Below the pieces are notes generated by a model. That model ran no database searches. It was not told where the DNA came from and saw only the letters and a program-made list of their open reading frames with translations. From NCBI RefSeq assembly GCF_017304615.1, contig NZ_JAFKLZ010000002.1, positions 558,001 through 622,000 of the forward strand: DNA of 64,000 nt, in the 5' to 3' direction. The position numbers were made by a program, and so were the translations under genes. Source of the stretch: Sphingomonas sp. (lineage in GTDB: Bacteria; Pseudomonadota; Alphaproteobacteria; Sphingomonadales; Sphingomonadaceae). Within the stretch, counting starts at the first letter, position 1. The number at the start of each line of letters is the position of its first letter. Of the stretch, positions 1 to 8,406 are shown in pieces.

Positions 1-1
1 T

Positions 2-376
2 CAGTTGGAAGTCGATGATCTGTTTCCGATGGCCGAGACCCTGCAACTGCTGCGCTTCGCCGAGTTGCAGGGGGCAGACCTCGTCCTAACGCCCGCCGCG
101 CGCCACTATGCACAGGCAGATGTCGATCAGCGCAAGGCGCTGTTCGCCCAGGCGCTCGTCGCGCATGTCCCTATTGCCCAGCATATCCGCCGGATCCTCG
201 ACGAGCGGATCAGCCACACCGCGCCGGCACGCCGCTTCCGCGATGAACTGGAAGATCATATGTCATCTGATTACGCTGAGGAGACCCTGCGGACGGTCAC
301 GCTCTGGGGGCGCTATGGGGAGATCTTCGCCTATGACGAGGGCAGCGACCAGTTCAGTCTCGAAGATCCCGAATGA
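2..376 (+). CDS. ABC transporter ATP-binding protein, C-terminal part (nitrate/sulfonate type), 5' truncated
   Basis: The reading frame is open at the left edge of the window, so only the last ~124 codons are present. The residues match the AAA-associated C-terminal domain found after the nucleotide-binding domain of nitrate/sulfonate/taurine-type ABC ATPases: a winged-helix-like stretch (ETLQLLRFAELQGADLVLTP) followed by the RFRDELEDHMSSDYAEETL segment. No Walker motifs lie in the visible part; they would be upstream. By family knowledge the protein energises an inner-membrane importer from the cytoplasm. The stop codon overlaps the start of the next small gene (ATGA), which suggests translational coupling. 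Substrate cannot be told from this fragment. Confidence 0.75.
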   Translation, partial: QLEVDDLFPMAETLQLLRFAELQGADLVLTPAARHYAQADVDQRKALFAQALVAHVPIAQHIRRILDERISHTAPARRFRDELEDHMSSDYAEETLRTVTLWGRYGEIFAYDEGSDQFSLEDPE

Positions 377-492
377 TCGTCGGTCTCTTCCTCTTTTTTG
401 CGGCCGGGGCCACATGGGTGCTGCTGGTCCTGCGACTGTTCAAGCGTTATCCCCATCGGCGCCGGCGCGGACGTCCGCCGCGGGACCGATAG
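373..492 (+). CDS. 39-residue single-span membrane protein
   Basis: A 39-codon frame starts with an ATG that overlaps the stop of the ABC ATPase gene (ATGA). It encodes one hydrophobic span of about 20 residues (MIVGLFLFFAAGATWVLLVL) followed by a strongly basic tail rich in Arg. The start overlap and the membrane-span-plus-positive-tail layout are what a real small inner-membrane protein would show. The family is not recognised and no function is proposed. It could still be chance, since GC-rich DNA easily gives Arg-rich tails. Confidence 0.4.
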   Translation: MIVGLFLFFAAGATWVLLVLRLFKRYPHRRRRGRPPRDR

Positions 493-613
493 GCGCAAGG
501 GCGTTCCTGGATCGACGGCACCAGTGGGGCTCGCCATCGAGAAGGAGCAGGGGGACCCATGACGGTCGTCCGGTAATGGCCCGACATCTCCTGATCATGA
601 TCACCGCGGCGGC

Positions 614-1678
614 CTAGGCTCGGGCGATTCCCACCGCGACCCTGGCCGCGAAGGCTTCGGTCGTGCCGGTGCCGCCGACATCCGGCGTGCGCGCCTCGAC
701 ATCCTCGAGAGCGATGTCGACCGCGTGCTCGATCTGCCTCGCCGCCTCGACCAGGCGTGGATCGCCGTCGCGTCGGCCGCGCCAGTCGAGCAGCATAGCA
801 GCCGACACGATGAGCGAGACCGGATTGGCGATGCCGCGCTCGGCGATGTCGGGCGCCGAGCCATGCTGCGCTTGGGCGACGCAGATCTCGTCACCGACGT
901 TGATCGCCCCGCCCAGGCCGATCCCACCGGCCAGTTCGGACGCCTCGTCCGACAGGATGTCGCCGAACATGTTGGTCGTCACGATCACGTCGAAGCGCGC
1001 GGCGTCGCGGACGAGCAGCGCCGCGGCCGCGTCGACTATGACCTCGTCGAGCGTCACCTCGGGAAAGTCCGCCGCGACCGCGCGAACTTCGCGGAGGAAC
1101 AGTCCGTCGCTCATCTTGAGCACGTTCGCCTTGTGCACCGCTGTCACGCGTTGTCGACGGGAGCGGGCGAGGTCGAACGCGGTTCGCGCAACCTTGCGGC
1201 ATGCACCGGCGGTGATCTTGCGCACTGACAGCGCGGTGTCGGGGTCGGGCATGAATTCGGGAATGCCGGCGTGCATGTTACGGTCGGCGTAGAATCCTTC
1301 GGTCGCCTCGCGCACGATAACCAGATCGAAGGGTCGGGCAATTCGGGCAAGGCCAGGGCGACTGCGGCAGGGCCGGATGTTCGAGTTCAGCGCGAAGCGC
1401 GTCCGCAGCGCCGCGGACGGGTTGATCCCGCCCCGTTCCGGCGCCGGATAGTCATAGTGCGACACGGGCCCGAGGATGACGCCGTCGACCTGAGGCACGC
1501 GCTCGAGCACGGCGTCGGGTAGGGTCGTGCCGTCTGTGGCCAGGCTAGCCAGTCCGATCTGCGCTATCTCGATTTCGAGACCCAGCGATAGCCGCGCGTC
1601 CGCCGCGCGCAGCACAGTCAGCGCCGCGCTGCTGATCTCGCGTCCGATACCGTCGCCGGGAAGGACGAGGATCCTCAT
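614..1678 (-). CDS. Isopropylmalate/isocitrate/tartrate dehydrogenase-family enzyme
   Basis: A 354-residue decarboxylating beta-hydroxyacid dehydrogenase. It opens with the family nucleotide/phosphate signature LPGDGIGREI. It has the substrate-binding Arg region (RTRFALNSNIRP), REATEGFY, the catalytic KANVLKMSDGLF, and the metal-binding NMFGDILSDEASELAGGIGL. These features are shared by LeuB, Icd, homoisocitrate and tartrate dehydrogenases, which act NAD(P)- and Mg/Mn-dependently in the cytoplasm. It is the last gene of a minus-strand run with a TonB receptor, an AbrB-type protein and a CitMHS citrate transporter. A catabolic role on an imported hydroxy-tricarboxylate is therefore more likely than leucine synthesis (inference). 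The exact substrate is unknown. The gap to the TonB receptor gene is 34 bases. Confidence 0.8.
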   Translation of the reverse strand: MRILVLPGDGIGREISSAALTVLRAADARLSLGLEIEIAQIGLASLATDGTTLPDAVLERVPQVDGVILGPVSHYDYPAPERGGINPSAALRTRFALNSNIRPCRSRPGLARIARPFDLVIVREATEGFYADRNMHAGIPEFMPDPDTALSVRKITAGACRKVARTAFDLARSRRQRVTAVHKANVLKMSDGLFLREVRAVAADFPEVTLDEVIVDAAAALLVRDAARFDVIVTTNMFGDILSDEASELAGGIGLGGAINVGDEICVAQAQHGSAPDIAERGIANPVSLIVSAAMLLDWRGRRDGDPRLVEAARQIEHAVDIALEDVEARTPDVGGTGTTEAFAARVAVGIARA

Positions 1679-1712
1679 CCCTTGTCTTCGCTCGACGACG
1701 GCGCCCGGCCGC

Positions 1713-4700
1713 TCAGAATTTCGCCTTCACCGTGGCGTAGAATGCCCGGCCGATGACGTCGTAGGTGGCCGCGTCGGTGGTCAGGGGGGAGGCGCTGATG
1801 AAGGGTGGTGCCTTGTCCGTCAGGTTGTTTACCCCGAAACCAAGCGTGAACCGCTTGTCGACGTTGAACTCGAAGTTGAAGTCGAGATAGTTGTAGGCCT
1901 TGATCCCGGGTGTGGTCGAGGCCGGATTGGCCACGAGGTCCGAATGGATCATGCTGGAGATGTGGCGCCACAGGAGCGTGGCCCTGAAGGCATCGCCCAG
2001 ATAGCTCAGGCTCGTGTTGATCTTCCACTTGGGGTGCGTGATCCCGCCGCCGACACCGCCATATCCCGCGCTGCCCGCGTAGTTGAGCGTCGGTGAGCCG
2101 AGCAGACCGGCGACCCGATATGTCTTGAGGTAGGATGCGGTGGAGCTCAGTTCGATCGATCCGGCTCCGGCGGCCATGCCCAAGTCATCCAGCCCGATCC
2201 GCCAGTTGAACTGAGTGTCGATCCCGGCGACGGTGTAGGACGCGAAGTTGAACAGGCCTTGCTGGCCGAGCGCTATCTGGCCGGTCAGCGGATCCCGGGC
2301 GATGCGCTGGCAGAAGGCGTTGCTCGCCGAGTAGCTTGGATTGCTGGCGCCATCCGAATTGAAGCAACGGGGCAGGATGTCGGACAGCAGCAGCGACCCG
2401 ATCGCGTTCTTGATGGTGATGTGGTAGTAGTCGACCGACAGGTTGATGCCGCTGAACAGGCTGCCCGCGAAGCGAGGAGTCAGGACCGCGCCGAACGAAT
2501 AGGTCCTCGCCTTCTCCGGTGTCAGGCTCGGGTTGCTGCCGTCCTGCCCGGGCACCGTCGAAATGCCGTAGGAATACGTCGGATAGAGGCTCGAGGGCAC
2601 GCCCTGCGCCAGGCAGAGCGCCTGGACCTGGGTGGCGTTCGACCCGGTGCGGTAGACGCTGCCGACCGCGCAGGGATCGCCGGCGTTCGGCCCGGTCCCG
2701 ATCGGCAGCTGCGCGACGGAGGTCGGTCCGAACAGGTTGCCCAGGCTCGGTGCGCGGATCGCCACCGAATAGCTGCCGCGGATCAGCAGCGGCTTGACCG
2801 GGCGCCAGGTCAGGTCGGCCTTGTAGGTGTGCTGGCTGCCGAAGAGGCTGTAGGACGAATAGCGGTAGCCTAGGTCAGCCGTGAGGTCCTGGAAGAACGG
2901 CGTGTCCTTCAGGATCGGGATGAGAAGCTCGGCATATGCCTCCTTGACCGTCTGCTTCCCCGATGCCGCGCTGACCAGTCCGTAGGCGATAGAGTCGTTG
3001 GTCCTGAGCGTGGAGTCGGGAATGTAGTCGAACGACGTCTCGCGGTAATCGGCACCGACCGCGAAGCTCAGGTCACCGCCGGGCAGCTTGAACAGCGGCC
3101 CCTCGATGGTGGCCTCGACCATCTTCTGCGACTGGTCGTTGGTGCTGTGGTTGGTGCGGCTGACATAGTCCAGGCATGCCGGGGTCAGCGGCGTGAGGCC
3201 GAGCGGGTTCCAGGCATAGCCTTTGCACGTCCCGCCGGCGCCGGTGTAGTTGGCCGTTCCGTTCAGGATCGTGGTTATCGCGGCGAGGCTTCCGTCCCCA
3301 TACATGTCGTTGATGTATTGCGACTTGCCATAGGTGCCGTAGACGTCCCACTTGAGGCCGGTTCCCGGAATCTTCCCATTCAGCCCGATGGTCGCCTGCC
3401 AGACGTTATACTTGAAGGGTTCGATCCGGTTGCCGAGCGTGCTCATCAGCTTGGTCACGATTATGTTGCCCGTCGGCCGTGGCGTGATCGAGTTGAGGAT
3501 CTGCTGCAGCGCCGCGTTCCCCGTGATGAACGGGTTGTTCTGGGGGACTAGGAGCGGGATCGACGGCTTGGTTGATCCAGGACTGGTCTGACTCAGCGCC
3601 TTGGAGTTCAGGAAGTTGAACTGCGCGTAGAAGGATATGTCTTCGCTCAGGTCGTATTCGACCTTGGCGAAGGCGTTGTAGCGCGTGAGCGGGACCTGGA
3701 CCGCGAAATACTGACCCAGCGCCACCTGCACCTGGCGGCAGTTGGGGCTGATGTTGAGCCCCAGCGTGCTACCGTCGAGGCCACGGTAGTTCTGGACGCA
3801 GTTGCTGCCGGCGAGATCTGTGAACACCGTGCCGTCGCGGTTCAGGCCGATGGCTCCCGGGTAGGCGCCGGTTCCGGCGATGGGCGTGGTGCCGGGATAC
3901 GTGGCCAGGACGGCGTTGACCGCTGCGATCGTCGGCGCGCCGCCGCCATAGTTGCCCGCGGCGATGATGCCCTCCGGCGGGCGGGCCAATTGCCGGATGT
4001 TGGCGAAGAACGGACGGTTCTTGCCCTCGACGGCTGAGCGGTCCGCGTATTCGAAAGCAAACAGGAAGCGCCCGCGGTCGTCGGCGAACTTGGCGCCGAA
4101 CGCCGCGCTGAGGCTCGTGGTCGCACCGTCGCCCTGGCCGGTGATGCCCTTCTTTCCGGACAGCTCGAGGCCGTTGAGATTGGTCCGCAGCTTGAAGTTG
4201 ACCACGCCGGCGACCGCGTCCGAGCCGTAGGTCGCAGACGCGCCACCTGTGATGATCTCGACCGATCCGATCAGCGAGGACGGTATGGTGTTGAGGTCGA
4301 TCGCGCCGTCGGGGCTCGACGGCATCAGCCGCCGCCCGTCGAGCAGCACTAGCGACCGGTTGGGGCCAAGCCCGCGCAGATCGCTATAAGACTGGCCGCC
4401 CGCGAACCCGATCGTGCCCTGCGCGTCGCCGACCTCGGCCGCGCCCTGTGCGCCGGAGAATTGCGGAAGTTGCCCGATCGCCTTGTCCAGCGAAGGCTGA
4501 CCGCTCGCGGCCAGGACGTCGCTATTGACGGTAGAGATCGGGCTGGAGGAGGTGGAGTCGCGGCGCGTGATGCGCGATCCGGTCACAACGATGTCCGCAC
4601 CCTTGGTTTCCTCCGTCGGCGCTTGGCTCTCGGACCCGGCGGTAACGGCATCGGGCTGGCTGGGCGGAGTGGTCTGGGCCTGGGCGGCGGTGGCTGTGCC

Positions 4701-4817
4701 TGCCAGCATCAGGGTCAGGAACCCCGTGGCCATCGCCAGTTGCGAACCGGTGCCAAGGACGCGGCGACGCTTGCCCCCAAGGCCTTGCTCGTGATCGGAT
4801 AGCCCCCGATAGCCCAT
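1713..4817 (-). CDS. TonB-dependent outer-membrane receptor
   Basis: A 1034-residue receptor. An N-terminal signal peptide ends near AAQAQ (about residue 48). It is followed by a Gln/Pro/Ser linker, a TonB-box-like ADIVVTGSRITRR segment near residue 73, a plug domain (LPQFSGAQGAA, LRGLGPNRSLVLLDGRR), and a long beta-barrel ending in the outer-membrane C-terminal signature with a final Phe. The start chosen has a good ribosome site (GGAGGGG, nine bases upstream). It lies between a citrate-type transporter and a hydroxyacid dehydrogenase. The likely role is TonB-energised uptake of an organic acid or its metal chelate across the outer membrane (inference). Receptors of this size and plug sequence are abundant in sphingomonads. 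Confidence 0.88.
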   Translation of the reverse strand: MGYRGLSDHEQGLGGKRRRVLGTGSQLAMATGFLTLMLAGTATAAQAQTTPPSQPDAVTAGSESQAPTEETKGADIVVTGSRITRRDSTSSSPISTVNSDVLAASGQPSLDKAIGQLPQFSGAQGAAEVGDAQGTIGFAGGQSYSDLRGLGPNRSLVLLDGRRLMPSSPDGAIDLNTIPSSLIGSVEIITGGASATYGSDAVAGVVNFKLRTNLNGLELSGKKGITGQGDGATTSLSAAFGAKFADDRGRFLFAFEYADRSAVEGKNRPFFANIRQLARPPEGIIAAGNYGGGAPTIAAVNAVLATYPGTTPIAGTGAYPGAIGLNRDGTVFTDLAGSNCVQNYRGLDGSTLGLNISPNCRQVQVALGQYFAVQVPLTRYNAFAKVEYDLSEDISFYAQFNFLNSKALSQTSPGSTKPSIPLLVPQNNPFITGNAALQQILNSITPRPTGNIIVTKLMSTLGNRIEPFKYNVWQATIGLNGKIPGTGLKWDVYGTYGKSQYINDMYGDGSLAAITTILNGTANYTGAGGTCKGYAWNPLGLTPLTPACLDYVSRTNHSTNDQSQKMVEATIEGPLFKLPGGDLSFAVGADYRETSFDYIPDSTLRTNDSIAYGLVSAASGKQTVKEAYAELLIPILKDTPFFQDLTADLGYRYSSYSLFGSQHTYKADLTWRPVKPLLIRGSYSVAIRAPSLGNLFGPTSVAQLPIGTGPNAGDPCAVGSVYRTGSNATQVQALCLAQGVPSSLYPTYSYGISTVPGQDGSNPSLTPEKARTYSFGAVLTPRFAGSLFSGINLSVDYYHITIKNAIGSLLLSDILPRCFNSDGASNPSYSASNAFCQRIARDPLTGQIALGQQGLFNFASYTVAGIDTQFNWRIGLDDLGMAAGAGSIELSSTASYLKTYRVAGLLGSPTLNYAGSAGYGGVGGGITHPKWKINTSLSYLGDAFRATLLWRHISSMIHSDLVANPASTTPGIKAYNYLDFNFEFNVDKRFTLGFGVNNLTDKAPPFISASPLTTDAATYDVIGRAFYATVKAKF

Positions 4818-4904
4818 TTCTGGTCCCCTCCATGCCTGTTTATTATTCGCCGATCCTGATGGCCGGCTTGGTCGTTACTAGTCGGCATTGCTGTCACGAA
4901 CCTG

Positions 4905-5960
4905 TCATGGTCCATCAGCATTTGCCCGGCGCGCGAGGTGGCGAGCGAGCGTCGGCCCGGCGATCATCACCATCAGGAAGCGGACCACCTGCAACGCCAT
5001 GACGAACGGCACGTCGGCCCCACTGGTCGAGGCGATGACTGCGACGGCATCCATGCCGCCCGGGCTCGTCGCCAGGTAGGCGGTGAGCGGGTCGATGTCG
5101 GCGAATCGGACGAGCAGCCCTGCCATCACGCCGCCGAACGCGAGGAGCAAGCCGGCGGCGAGCATCAACCGTGGCAGCGCCCGCGCCGAGGCCTCCAGCG
5201 TCTCGCGTGTGAACCCCAGCCCGATGCGCCAGCCGATCACGACATAGGCCGGCAATAGCAACAGCCGCGGTGGGCTGACCTGGGCAATACCGGCAAGGTT
5301 TAGCGCCGCGCCGATCGCCATCGCGCACAGCAAGGCGCCGGCGGGCAGCTTCAGGAGATGTCCCCCGGCGACTCCCGCACCCGCGATGGCGATCGTCAGC
5401 GGCAGCGCCGCTGGATCGACGGCGAGCGGCGAGACGTGGGTCAGCGGCACCGCGTGGCGACCGAACAGCAACGCGACGCACGACGCAAGCGCCGCGACCA
5501 TCACCACGCGCAGATAGACCATCACCGCGACCAGTCGCGCATCGGCGCCCCACGCCTGCGCCATGATTACCATCGCCGTCGCGCCGCCCGGCGTCGACCC
5601 CCAGATTGCGACCGTTCCGGGCACCACGCGCCACCGGGCGAGCAGATAGCCAAGCAACGCGCTGACGACGATCGTCGCCGTGGTCGTCGCGAGGAACAAC
5701 GGCCAGTCGCGCAGCAGGGTCGCGAAGATGCCTGGCGTGATGGCGTGCGCGATGAGGCACCCGATCAGCGCCTGCGCCGCCACCGACAGCCGCCCCGGCA
5801 TGCTCAGCTCGACCCCGGCGAACACAGCGGCGACGATCGCCGCCGCCATGGGCGCCAGCAGCCACGCGGCGGGGAGCCCGACCGCGTCCAGCAGCAGCGC
5901 GCCGGCGATCGACGTGGCGGTCAGTCCCAGCCATGCGCGCCAGTCGCGCACGGGCGTCAC
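4905..5960 (-). CDS. AbrB-family membrane protein (putative transporter)
   Basis: A 351-residue, very hydrophobic protein with roughly ten membrane spans. It has the duplicated AbrB-family pattern: both halves carry a glycine-rich STPGGATAMVIMAQ / TSPGGMDAVAVIAS motif. The start is the GTG that overlaps the stop of the upstream CitMHS gene (GTGA), giving VTPVRDW at the N terminus. The frame stays open far upstream, but that part is only the shadow of the CitMHS gene. The family is poorly characterised; some members are annotated as ammonia monooxygenase-like or putative transporters. Position between CitMHS and the TonB receptor suggests a part in organic-acid movement (inference). Confidence 0.75.
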   Translation of the reverse strand: MTPVRDWRAWLGLTATSIAGALLLDAVGLPAAWLLAPMAAAIVAAVFAGVELSMPGRLSVAAQALIGCLIAHAITPGIFATLLRDWPLFLATTTATIVVSALLGYLLARWRVVPGTVAIWGSTPGGATAMVIMAQAWGADARLVAVMVYLRVVMVAALASCVALLFGRHAVPLTHVSPLAVDPAALPLTIAIAGAGVAGGHLLKLPAGALLCAMAIGAALNLAGIAQVSPPRLLLLPAYVVIGWRIGLGFTRETLEASARALPRLMLAAGLLLAFGGVMAGLLVRFADIDPLTAYLATSPGGMDAVAVIASTSGADVPFVMALQVVRFLMVMIAGPTLARHLARRANADGP

Positions 5961-7279
5961 GTTGTCGAGTAGAAGGGGAAGACACCGAGCAGCAGCGACG
6001 CCAGGAAGAACACGACGAACGATCCGAACGCCCATTTGAGCGTGAAGCGCTGATGCTCGCCGAGTTCGATCCCGACGAAGCCGACGAGCAGATAGGTCGA
6101 CGCCACCAGCGGGCTGAGCAGGTGGATCTGCTGCCCCATCAAGGCGGCGCGGCCCATCTGCGCGGGGGTGATGCCATAATGCGCGCCGCTTTCCGAAAGG
6201 ATCGGCAGCATCCCGAAATAGAAGGCGTCGTTCGAGATGAAGAAGGTGAAGACCGCACTGAGCAGGGCGGTGATCGGCGCTAGGTAGGGTCCGAGCACCG
6301 GTGGGATGTTCGCCGTGACCGTCGCCGCCATCGCATCGACCATCTTGGTTCCCGACAGTATGCCGGTGAAGATGCCCGCCGCGAAGATTAGCCCGCCTAC
6401 CGCCAGCGCGTTGCCGGCGTGCGCAGAAAGCCGCTCGCGCTGCGCAGTGAGCGAGGGAAAGTTGATCGTCATCGCGACCGCGAACGCCAGCATGAACAGC
6501 ACGGCCAGCGGCAACAGGCCCATCACCAGGGCAACCATCAGGCCAGCGGTCAGCGCGAAGTTTACCCAGATCAGCCGCGGCCGGCGCGCCTCCACATGCG
6601 ATTCGTTGTCCTGCGTGAGTATCGTCGCGGCGCTGGCGTCCTCGTCGATGGCCTCGACCGGCAAAGTCGCCAGGCGCGCGCGCTCCTGCAGTCCGAAGCG
6701 ATAGGCGACGAACAGCACCCACAGGGCGGTCGCGACCATCGGCAGGATCAGCGGCACGAAGATCGTCCCTGCGTCGAGCTTGAGCACGCTGATCACGCGC
6801 GCGGTCGGCCCGCCCCAGGGCAGGATGTTCATCACCCCGCCGCTCATGATGACGATGCAGGCGAGCATCCGCACGTCCATCCTGAGATGGCGATACAACG
6901 GCAGCATGGCCGCGGTGGTAATCATGTATGTCGTCGCGCCATCGCCATCGAGCGACACCGCGAGCGCGAGGATCGCGGTGCCGACCAGGATGCGCACCGG
7001 GTCGCCGTGCACCAGCCGGACGATCAGCTTGATCAGCGGATCGAACAGCCCGACGTCGATCATCAGGCCGAAGTAGAGGATCGCGAACACCAGCATCACA
7101 CCAGTCGGGGCGAGCTCCTTGACCCCCTTCATCATCATATCGCCCAGACCGAGATGGAAGCCCGCGAGCAGGGCGAACACGGTGGGCACGAGGATCAGGG
7201 CGACCAGGGCGGACACGCGCTTGGTCATGATCAGCGCCATGAACGTCGCGACCATCGCGAAGGCGATCAGCGACAGCAT
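5957..7279 (-). CDS. CitMHS-family citrate:metal/proton symporter
   Basis: About 440 residues and a dozen membrane spans. CitM/CitH hallmarks are visible: IMTKRVSALVALILVP near the N terminus, SLDGDGATTYMITTAAMLPL, and MNILPWGGPTAR. Family members import citrate complexed with Mg, Ca or another divalent metal in symport with protons. The start at 7279 (MLSLIAFAMV) matches the usual family N terminus; an in-frame ATG nine codons upstream at 7306 is possible. It is first in the run CitMHS, AbrB, TonB receptor, dehydrogenase, with a GTGA overlap to the next gene. A TctDE-like two-component system nearby is a plausible regulator (inference). Confidence 0.85.
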   Translation of the reverse strand: MLSLIAFAMVATFMALIMTKRVSALVALILVPTVFALLAGFHLGLGDMMMKGVKELAPTGVMLVFAILYFGLMIDVGLFDPLIKLIVRLVHGDPVRILVGTAILALAVSLDGDGATTYMITTAAMLPLYRHLRMDVRMLACIVIMSGGVMNILPWGGPTARVISVLKLDAGTIFVPLILPMVATALWVLFVAYRFGLQERARLATLPVEAIDEDASAATILTQDNESHVEARRPRLIWVNFALTAGLMVALVMGLLPLAVLFMLAFAVAMTINFPSLTAQRERLSAHAGNALAVGGLIFAAGIFTGILSGTKMVDAMAATVTANIPPVLGPYLAPITALLSAVFTFFISNDAFYFGMLPILSESGAHYGITPAQMGRAALMGQQIHLLSPLVASTYLLVGFVGIELGEHQRFTLKWAFGSFVVFFLASLLLGVFPFYSTT

Positions 7280-7310
7280 GCCGACATTCCCGTCGAGCGG
7301 CGGCATGCGC

Positions 7311-8339
7311 CTAGCGTCCGGTGATCACGACGAGGCGGAACGTGCCGGGACGCGCGTCGGGCAGCACCTCCCCGCCCGGCCTGGCCTTCGGCCAGATCAG
7401 CTCGGCGGTGCTCGAGAAGACGCGACGCGTGGCCGGGTCGATCCCGACCGTCTTGGCATAGGTCGGCGTGCGCAGGCTGCGCTCGACCGCATAGGCGTTC
7501 GCGCCGTTCTGGCGGATGATCGTCATCGTTCCGTCCCGGTTGGCGACGAACAGCTTCGCCCGCCTCGGATCGTAGACGATGCCGTCGGGATCCTCGCCGA
7601 CCGGCACGTGGGCGACGACCCTCCCGCTATCGGCGTCGATCACGTATGCGCGCTTGTCGCCGCACGCGGTGAACAGCCGGCGGTGCGCGGCGTCGAATGC
7701 CAGCGGGGCCGCCCCTTCGCATCCGGCGAGCTTGAAGACGTGGACCACGGCCATCGTCCGACTGTCGATCGCGGCTATCGATCCGCTCTCGTCGAGCGCG
7801 ACCCACACCATGCCCTTGCCGTCGGCTTGCGAGAATTCCGGCTTGTCGCCCAGCGGGATGCTTGCGAGCACCTGGCCGCTGGCCGGGTCGATCACCGACG
7901 TGTCCCTGGTCGCGCCGTTGAACACGAATATCTTGCCCGAGGCCGGGTCGCGCAGGATGCTGTCGGGGTTCTTGCCGACCGCGATGTCCTTGATCCGCGC
8001 GCCGTTCGCCAGGTCGAACATGATCACCGCGTTGGCACCCCCGTCGCTGGCGAAGCCGTGACCGGATGCGCGGTCCACGGCGACGCCGTGCGCCTTCTTC
8101 AGTCCGGTCAGTGTCGCGAGCGGCTTCAGGGTGGCGAGATCGAGGATGTGCACTGACGCGGTGTGCGTAACGTATAGCCGTCCGCCGTCGCGATCGACGG
8201 TGATGTAGTCTCCCCGCCCGTCACCCGGCAGCGGCACCGCGCTCAGGCGATAGGACGGAGCCACGCGCGCGACCGCCGCTCCCGCCGCAACCGCCGCAAC
8301 CGCCGCCAAACAAGCCGCGGCGCCCAGACCCTTCAGCAT
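7311..8339 (-). CDS. YVTN/YncE-type beta-propeller periplasmic protein
   Basis: A 342-residue exported protein with repeated beta-propeller blades of the YVTN type. Motif variants such as GGRLYVTHTASVHILDLATL, FVFNGATRDTSVIDPASG and KLFVANRDGTMTII recur about every 45 residues. The ATG at 8339 is preferred because a GGGAGAGGG ribosome site precedes it and it is followed at once by an Ala-rich signal peptide (MLKGLGAAACLAAVAAVAAG). The frame is open 21 codons further upstream without such support. Propellers of this class serve as periplasmic binding or scaffold proteins; the ligand is unknown. It sits between the two-component genes and CitMHS, on the same strand. Confidence 0.75.
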   Translation of the reverse strand: MLKGLGAAACLAAVAAVAAGAAVARVAPSYRLSAVPLPGDGRGDYITVDRDGGRLYVTHTASVHILDLATLKPLATLTGLKKAHGVAVDRASGHGFASDGGANAVIMFDLANGARIKDIAVGKNPDSILRDPASGKIFVFNGATRDTSVIDPASGQVLASIPLGDKPEFSQADGKGMVWVALDESGSIAAIDSRTMAVVHVFKLAGCEGAAPLAFDAAHRRLFTACGDKRAYVIDADSGRVVAHVPVGEDPDGIVYDPRRAKLFVANRDGTMTIIRQNGANAYAVERSLRTPTYAKTVGIDPATRRVFSSTAELIWPKARPGGEVLPDARPGTFRLVVITGR

Positions 8340-8406
8340 CACCCTCTCCCGTCCTCGAATCCGGCGCACGCCGATCCGCTGCTGATCCTTGTGCCGCCTC
8401 AACCTG

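Noticed and set aside
4905-6722. A 605-codon version of the AbrB-family gene.
   Set aside because: The extra 254 codons are antisense-free shadow of the CitMHS gene in another frame, with Arg/Gly-rich composition. The GTG overlapping the CitMHS stop gives a normal family start.
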